Shown piece by piece: positions 57,816 to 64,000 of a DNA stretch of 64,000 bases (the first letter of the stretch is position 1; each line of letters starts with the position of its first letter). The stretch covers positions 3,057,001 to 3,121,000 of the forward strand of contig JAPFBL010001617.1 of NCBI GenBank assembly GCA_026182355.1, written 5' to 3'. The notes below the pieces were generated by a model that was given only the letters and a program-made list of their open reading frames with translations, did not search any database and was not told where the DNA came from. The position numbers and the translations under genes were made by a program. Source of the DNA: Hermatobates lingyangjiaoensis. Its lineage: Eukaryota > Arthropoda > Insecta > Hemiptera > Hermatobatidae.

Positions 57816-58860
57816 CTATTAATAATTAAAAACAACTGGAACTGTCATTTTTTTGATGGAAAAATACTATACTTTTGGAAAAGTGTATTTGGAAACAATG
57901 CCTTATAATTATTTTTACTTAATTATTGACGTGATGTGTGTCAAGTAAATGTGAATAAGCGTCATTCCTCGTGTTCATGTAACTTAAATATTCATGTATA
58001 ATAGACTACATTTAACACAAAGGTAATATTTGAACTTATTATTATAAGACTGTTGTCTACAGTAAACAACTTTAAAGTCTCAATTAAATATGGGTAAATT
58101 GATATAATTGCTTTCCAGTCAGCAATTTAGATTATTTTCTTATTCATAAATAGGTCAAAGCATGATAATAAAAAAAATCCTTGATGGACGAATTAGGTCA
58201 TGAGTATTGCGAAACTTTAAAACAATTAGAACAAGTTAAATATTCCATATCCTCTGGGGAATCATGACATTCGTAATCATAACTGAATCTTTAATGGCAA
58301 ATAACATATACACATTTTTTTCAACGGTGAACAATATTGTATTCATTAGTTCATTCAAAAAAAAAAAAGAAAAAATGTGTAACCTGACTAAAAAAATTGT
58401 ACATTACTTTGTTAACTAAAATATTTTATATCAATTGCTATTGCTTATTAAATCTAAACAGCAATACTATTAAATTTGTTAAAAGAAAATAATTTTAATC
58501 TTAAAAAAAAAAGGGTTTTAAGTAATAATTTTGCGTTTTATAAAGTTTTTATTCGATAAAGGTATTCAAAATTTAGCTTGAAACTTTAATAACTAATGAA
58601 AGGATATTTATTACTTAATTAGATTTCCCTTGCATGCTTGCTAAATTATGAGATGATATAAGAAATAAAATTTAGAAAATAAATTAAAGTAACGGAGATC
58701 TAATAAGTAAGAGGAGAAGGAACATAAAAAAAATACTATATAAATAAAAAATGGCAGAAAATTATATTTCCAAATATAAAACTTATTTTATTTTCTAATT
58801 AACAAATGATAATGGAAGTTTATCACATTTTTTTTTAAAAAAAACAGTCTCTGTAGGAAC
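57816..58860. other. Unassigned AT-rich sequence downstream of REXO1
   Basis: A-rich runs (58358-58375, 58503-58513) and no recognised gene. Confidence 0.4.
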
Positions 58861-59223
58861 TTAACTGCTCATCTTGGTTGAGATCATACTAACCAATAAG
58901 TTCCAATTTTTTGTCTTTCCGTATTCGGAGTAGAATGAGTTCCGCACAAGAATTGCTCATCTTGGTTGAGATCACATTAAACAATAAGTTCCCATTTTCT
59001 ATATTTTGCATAAAATGAATTCCACACCAGAACTACTCTTTCTTGGTTGAAAATGTGTTTAAATGATTTTAAACTTTTTGTCTTGGTGTTTTTTCCATGC
59101 ATGAGTTCCACACAAGAACTGCCCTTTTTGGTAGAAATTATATCTCTGTACCAACGCTTTGTATTTCCGTATTTTCCATTGCATGAGTTCCTCACAAGAA
59201 CTGCTCTTCTTGAATGAGTTAAG
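58861..59223 (-). repeat. Four degenerate tandem copies of the REXO1 C-terminal coding segment
   Basis: Downstream of the REXO1 stop, four units of about 80-92 bases each resemble the last coding bases of the gene plus its 3' flank. Reading away from the gene: SSCEELMQWKIRKY (about 59128-59208), SSCVELMHGKNTKTKS (about 59041-59120), a frame-shifted GVEFIL unit (about 58953-59035), and SCAELILLRIRKDKKLELIG with its own TAG (about 58885-58952). The gene itself ends RSCVELMLWKIRKDKKLELA-G. The most distal copy is the best preserved. Confidence 0.85.
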
Positions 59224-59224
59224 G

Positions 59225-60511
59225 TTAACCAGCAAGCTCTAGCTTTTTATCCTTGCGGATTTTCCAGAGCATCAATTCTACACAAGACCGAGCATCTTCA
59301 AAGCTGTCGTGTCCAGAAGCATTAGTTTGGATATCTCTCTTTAAAATGCTAGCAATAAGGGATTTGAGAGATCTACGGTAAGGCATACCCCTAAAGTGAG
59401 GAAAGACCACTGCTGTGTCTATTACTGTCGGGTGGATTATCCTCAGAGCCCGTAAATCGTTCTCTAAACCGTGCCCGACGAGGATAGTATCTGCAGATAT
59501 AAAGCCCATCAGATCATTTTGCACTTCTCGAAGTGATTTTGTACAGGCCTTCTTCGATAAATCTTTCGCTGTAATCCCCGAAAATCGCGTATTGTAGTCT
59601 ATTATGTCGTTTTCTGGCCTTACATACGTGTCATAAACAAGACGGCCATCTGATCCAACCACAGTAACTCTTGTGAGTTCCAGACCAAGAGTGGTATAGC
59701 ACATTTCGCAATCGACTCCATACATTCCATAATTACCATCTCGGGGTGGGTTCTTTCGAGATTTTGTGCACACATACCCATCGAGTGGTCCGTTCTTCCC
59801 TGTATTTAAACCACTCCATACGTGCAATTTACCGGTTGTACATCCTACAGAGAATATTTGTCCCTTACAACAGCTATAAACTGTTTCTGTTGAGCCATTC
59901 AACGACTTTTCTAGTTTACCCCAGTGATAAAGGCAGTGCTCGTGAGTCAAATAATTACCACCTTCCGCTAAAAAAAAACTTCTACCGCACCTAACACATT
60001 TTTTTTTCAGGTTAGAACAGTCTTCAGTCTTATTTAATGGGGTTTCTGAAGTAGATTGCAAAGGGGATTCAACAAATTCGTAGGACGAATCAACTTCATG
60101 ATGTTCAAAATTCGTGGTTATTCCAGATTCAGACGAGCACTCACTTCTGGGATAAAATTCTTTGGCATTAGGATTAAAAGATATATTTTCTACTTTGAAG
60201 ATAAGAGCTTGGCCAGGATATAATCTGCTCTCAACAGGATATCCAAAATTTACCAAATCTTGGAACTTCAGTACATAAATTTTGACTAGGAAGAAAAGGT
60301 CAGTCTCAGATAAACCTAATCTGAGGAACTGCTTGGAGACCAGGTGATGAGACGGCTTCTTCATTTTTTTCTTAGCATCAGGAGAGATGTTTCTCCCTCG
60401 ACTGTTCTTCTTTTGCCGCCTTGATAGCCCATTACTCGAAGAGCTATTGTTTTCCTTGTTCCCTTCGCTGCCACTCGAACTGCCGCTCATGCCTCCGCAA
60501 TCATCTGTCAT
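59225..60511 (-). CDS. REXO1: REXO1-like DEDDh 3'-5' RNA exonuclease
   Basis: A 428-residue frame. Residues 1-55 are Ser/Asn/Lys-rich and disordered. About 55-110 holds the QFLRLGLSETDLFFLVKIYV helix and NFGYPVESRLYPGQALIF. A Cys/His region at about 170-245 (CVRCGRSFFL, EHCLYHWGKLEKS, YSCC, GC) matches the zinc-binding segment of REXO1. The exonuclease domain follows: YGVDCEMCYTTLGLELTRV (D267, E269), ILVGHGLENDLRAL (D352) and SGHDSFEDARSCVELM (H401, D406), the complete DEDDh set. REX1-type enzymes trim the 3' ends of structured RNAs in the nucleus; the exact substrate here is unknown. Human REXO1 is far longer (about 1200 residues), so the long N-terminus may be encoded by upstream exons or be absent. 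The ATG at 60511 lies 12 bases after an in-frame TGA; a possible acceptor (TATGACAG) just inside would instead make this a terminal exon. No introns occur in the frame. Confidence 0.92.
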   Translation of the reverse strand: MTDDCGGMSGSSSGSEGNKENNSSSSNGLSRRQKKNSRGRNISPDAKKKMKKPSHHLVSKQFLRLGLSETDLFFLVKIYVLKFQDLVNFGYPVESRLYPGQALIFKVENISFNPNAKEFYPRSECSSESGITTNFEHHEVDSSYEFVESPLQSTSETPLNKTEDCSNLKKKCVRCGRSFFLAEGGNYLTHEHCLYHWGKLEKSLNGSTETVYSCCKGQIFSVGCTTGKLHVWSGLNTGKNGPLDGYVCTKSRKNPPRDGNYGMYGVDCEMCYTTLGLELTRVTVVGSDGRLVYDTYVRPENDIIDYNTRFSGITAKDLSKKACTKSLREVQNDLMGFISADTILVGHGLENDLRALRIIHPTVIDTAVVFPHFRGMPYRRSLKSLIASILKRDIQTNASGHDSFEDARSCVELMLWKIRKDKKLELAG

Positions 60512-61646
60512 ACAATGCCATCTTCAGAATATTAATTACATAAACGAAATCATATACTTTTTGAAACCAGTATCCATTCTATTTACGTTACTGAATGCCA
60601 GGTAACATTTTCCACTTAGGCTCATCATTGTACGGCTACTAGAAGTTACAAGTTCTTTAGGTATTTATTTGTTAAATGACAAAAACAGTATCAATAAAGA
60701 GGAAAATTAAAAAAAAGTTTAAAAATAATTAAACACCTGCCAAGTGCAAATATTCAGATTAACATTACTAGTTCCAAAAAATATATCAATGAACAAATAG
60801 CACTGATAAAAGAATAGACTGAACCAATTAATAACATATCAAATAGAAAAGATGAAGAAAAATAAAAAAAAAACAAATCACACTTACGAAACAGAAGATA
60901 ACCTGTTTTTCTTCTTTATTCCTATGTCCCAACTTCATTCTATCCTATGGCCAACTTCATTCAAATAGAAATATGTACTATAAATCCCTAAATAATGAAA
61001 AACTTATAGAGGAATAACTTTTCAAATTACATTTTTTCTCTTAAGCCATAAATATTTTGACCATTAGATTAATTAAAACAAACAAGAAGACACGGGATAA
61101 GATTTAAGCAAAATAAACACTAATTTTTAGAACAGTGTGTTTGTTTTAGATTATTTGATGGTGGTCAGTTCTAACAGGCGTCAGTTAATAACAGCGAGTA
61201 TGAAGAAGGTATTTCTGCAACTGTCATATCCTTAAATGTTTCAACAAAACTATTTAAATTCTGTAGCACCTACTGTTTAGGTGCATGTGTACTGGAAAAC
61301 ACTTTTGTAATAACAGAGCTGTACTATTTATTTAGCGCTATAGGTCGTTCTCTTTAATGTTTACGGTTATCTCCCCTCCTGGGTAAGTATTGCATTGACT
61401 ACAGGTTGCATGTCGTTTTGGTCACTTGCTATCATATGCTATTACCCATATGCGCTATCAAGTTTCAAGAGATACATATAATTTTTTGAGTTATATAATC
61501 CCCAAATGTATACTCGTATTTGTATTCACATTTGATTCGTTTCGTTACGAATAACCCAAACTGACAGTCATTCATGGTGACCTTTGCAGCATCATAATAT
61601 AATTTTGTTTTTAATCTGAGTTTCTTTTTCAATGACATTTGTAGAA
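60512..61646. other. Upstream flank of REXO1
   Basis: AT-rich. It may hold a promoter or upstream exons, but no exon or promoter motif can be supported. Confidence 0.4.
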
Positions 61647-63060
61647 TCTATATAAATAAAATAATGATTTTGTCTGTACATTGCTTAGAACTGACTCATT
61701 TCAAGTTTTCTTTACGTTTCATACATTGGAGAAACCGAATCCACCCTTAGAAAAATTTCTGTCGGTTTGTCTGTTTGTCCGCAAAACGTGGTCACAAGTA
61801 AACTCAGCTACCATAAGACATATAAAGCTGAAACTTTTACAGTAGATTTGGGTAGGTCTAACTTAAAATATAGGCTCTGAATTATTTGGAAATTCAACGT
61901 AGAAGTGAAGTTATGGACGTTTAAAGCAAAAACCTTTGTCACCCTTAGAAAAATTTCTGTCGGTTTGTCTGTTTGTCCGCAAAACTTTGTCACAAGTAAA
62001 CTCAGCCACCATAAGACATGGCGAGCTGAAACTTTGACACTGGATTTGTGTATGCCTAACTTAAAATATGGGCTCTAAATAGATTCATAATTAAGTAGAG
62101 AAACGAAGTTATAGGGCTTTAAGCGTATTTTCCTAACTTCACAGACAAGTTTGTTTTGAAAATACACAGGTGAAGCAAGTAGGTATTGTTGATTTTAATT
62201 TCATTGGAGCATATGAATATATTGCGTATTTGACATCTTTGAAAAGGTGTTTCCCAGAGTTGAGGATGTACTATCTATTACGAATAAATAGTTTTGTAAA
62301 CGAGCAATTCTCAACTCTTAATATGAACAGGCAGGAAAAATCAACAAACAAGTTCTACCGAGGAAAGAACTTACAAGTCAGTAAAGAGATTGGATTAGTG
62401 ATGAAGAAGCAGTTTATTATCTAATTGAATTTCTTGACCCTGAATTTATTTCTCCTGGACTGCCTGCTCATGAGTGAAAACTTAAAGTAGGAGCACCAAT
62501 CGTGTTGTAATTTAGTAGCAGTAACAAATTTCATGTTACGAAACATGAGTGCCCCAAAACTGTGCAACGGGACACGACTCTCAGTTCGTGCTCTACACAG
62601 ATATGCCATAGAGGCGGACATAATGACTGGATGTGGTATTGGGGAGTCTGTGTGTATACCACACATACCATTGATTCCGAGCCACTGTCTGTTTCCGTTG
62701 AAATGATTGCAAAGTCCTGTCAGAGTCTATTTCGCAATGACGTTAACTAAGTAGCAAGGGGAAACTTTATCTAACGCAGGAATTCAAGTTAGCGGGACCA
62801 AGTTTTTCTTACATGGTCAACTGTAGTTTACTTGCTCAAGAGTCAGAGGTTCGAACTGATTGTTCTTCCGTGAACCTGAAGGACAGACAGCTAATGTGGT
62901 GTATACAGAGGCATTTGTTTAACACTGTACTAATAATGGTATTTTCTACTATCTATAATTTTTAATTATAGTATTAGTATATATAATACTATAATTGATA
63001 TTTTGAAATACCAAGTATAATAGAATTTTTGATTCCGTCAAAGACGGGTACGTTTGCTAG
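61647..63060 (+). mobile_element. Helitron with both termini, non-autonomous
   Basis: The 5' end is TCTATATAAATAAAATAATG after an A (61646). The 3' end is a GTCAAAGAC-centred hairpin, ACGTTTG and CTAG (63057-63060) before a T. This is the Helitron signature of insertion between A and T without duplication. The 1414-bp body carries a tandem pair of about 178 bases at 61748-61995 (both with TTAGAAAAATTTCTGTCGG) and helicase remnants. Confidence 0.85.
62170..62890 (+). pseudogene. Helitron helicase remnant
   Basis: The first frame reads RCFPELRMYYLLRINSFVNE and QFSTLNMNRQEKSTNKFY, the helicase segment after FPxLR. Further frames include FLDPEFISPGLPAHE-like and KVGAPIVL, corresponding to the FLNSLxPPGxPPHxLxLKVGxPI(M/V)LLRN motif, then scattered parts of the terminal helicase motifs. 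It is colinear with the copy at 40270-41420, which lacks nothing here but has an insertion. Several frame changes are present. Confidence 0.78.
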
Positions 63061-63550
63061 TGTCTCATAAAACGTCCACAATCATTATGAAGAGGACAAG
63101 AAAAATCAAAACCAAACCAGTTGATTATAAAATTACAAACAAATCCAGTTCGTGGACGATTGAAAGTAGAGAAACAAATAATTACAGTCATACATCATGA
63201 AATCAGTAACAAAAGAGTGCATATGCAAAGAACACCTAGGAAGGGTAGTTTTTCATACGCAGGATTCATTTCAAAATAACTAAGTACAAGGTTAAGAATG
63301 AACATGTCGGCGGAAAAACCAGTTTCCAAAACAAAATAAAACTTGCTTGATAGATTATAGCTAACAGGAACAAACTATTCGAAGAACCACGTGCAGCACG
63401 AAGCGCCCTCCCTAGCTCTGCTTATACAAATACATGTTATGTTTTCAATATTAGCAACCAGTGTTCTGACTGAATAGTAAGCAGTATTTTTATTTCTCTG
63501 TTGGTGACAAGTTCCAGCTGGGCAGTTATTTTTGTGTTGCTCTTTGTTAT
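63061..63550. other. Unassigned sequence
   Basis: No supported gene or repeat; the minus-strand frame at 63375-63563 has no family features. Confidence 0.35.
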
Positions 63551-63558
63551 CAGTTTTA

Positions 63559-63612
63559 TACATATATTGTTATTTCACGTGTTTATTGTGAAATCTTGTT
63601 ATATATATATTT
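63559..63612 (+). mobile_element. PLE terminal-repeat end with hairpin
   Basis: GTTATTTCACGTGTTTATTG and TGAAATCTTG followed by (TA)n match the outer end of family 1 terminal repeats. The hammerhead part is absent. Confidence 0.65.
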
Positions 63613-63642
63613 AAAGTTATCATAAGAAAACAAAAAAGAGAC

Positions 63643-63700
63643 TAACACTTACTATTATCGATCATTTCGGCTATCACGCCGTCCTCAGGAAAGGTAGAAA
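63643..63700 (-). ncRNA. Hammerhead-like motif, family 7
   Basis: Minus strand: core CUGAGGA, extra C, stem II GGC/GCC with loop GUGAUA, GAAA, then AUGAUCGAUAAU with a weak stem III. (TA)n tracts lie on both sides within about 90 bases. Confidence 0.45.
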
Positions 63701-63756
63701 AGGAAAAGGAACACAGGAGCGGAGACGTGGAAGTGCCCACCGACCGACACAAAGTG

Positions 63757-63787
<31 letters not shown>

Positions 63788-64000
63788 GATATAATTTTTT
63801 TGAGGGTTGAGATTTAATGATTTGAAACTAGTCCTTTTGCCGACGTTTCGAATATATATATATATAATGTAGTAGATAGGTAACAGATGATCTTCCTTAA
63901 GACATGTTCTATAAAAGTGAAACGCAGTCTCGGCATTCACTTCTGATTGAGAGATTCGATGTTACTAGAGGTTCTTAACATCAAATCTCTCAGTAGAAGA

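Noticed and set aside
59415..59994. Plus-strand frames at 59415-59597 and 59746-59994
   Set aside because: They are antisense shadows of the REXO1 coding frame.

Overview
This is an AT-rich stretch of an animal nuclear genome: genes split by long introns, GT/AG splice sites, and a dense mixture of decayed transposable elements. The repeat mix (Penelope-like elements, mariner, Tigger/pogo, hAT, Helitrons, RNase H-bearing LINEs, a tRNA-derived SINE) and the AT richness suggest an invertebrate, plausibly an arthropod. The sequence alone does not settle the species. No bacterial or organellar features were seen.

Host genes. (1) On the + strand, three phase-compatible exons (2012-2232, 12736-12819, 13412-13716) form the 3' end of a gene whose product I do not recognise. 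(2) On the - strand, five exons (39592-39812, 35569-35755, 27909-28094, 23316-23501, 20137-20363) form the C-terminal two thirds of TBL2, a WD40-repeat protein. All four junctions keep frame, and the first exons were not found. It converges on gene 1. (3) On the - strand, 59225-60511 is one long reading frame for a REXO1-type DEDDh 3'-5' RNA exonuclease. It is followed by four degenerate tandem copies of its own 3' coding end (58861-59223).

Mobile DNA. Penelope-like elements (PLEs) dominate 19.6-33.4 kb, 40.5-45.2 kb and 54-55.4 kb, as fragments of reverse transcriptase, GIY-YIG endonuclease and terminal repeats. Their terminal repeats carry hammerhead-ribozyme-like motifs of several sequence families, often as inverted pairs and usually beside (TA)n tracts. 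Two Helitrons have both termini (33637-34809 minus, 61647-63060 plus). A third (39972-41775 minus) is split by a 533-bp palindromic insertion with a 13-bp target duplication. A 1295-bp mariner (51770-53064) and a 1296-bp hAT element (9124-10419) have recognisable ends; a Tigger/pogo transposase (15825-17640) and a second hAT transposase (50150-50990) are more decayed. A high-copy non-coding family beginning TCTGGAGTGGCC and ending in a TTTACT/AGTAAA hairpin occurs at least eight times, once in an A-A-B-B order (5607-8912).

How it fits together. Host coding sequence is a small fraction of the window. TBL2 introns have been enlarged by repeats, one of which ends about 23 bp from a splice donor, and a hairpin-flanked minisatellite lies about 85 bp past the TBL2 stop. 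The most unusual signals are the array of hammerhead-like motifs and the tandem reiteration of the REXO1 C-terminal coding segment.
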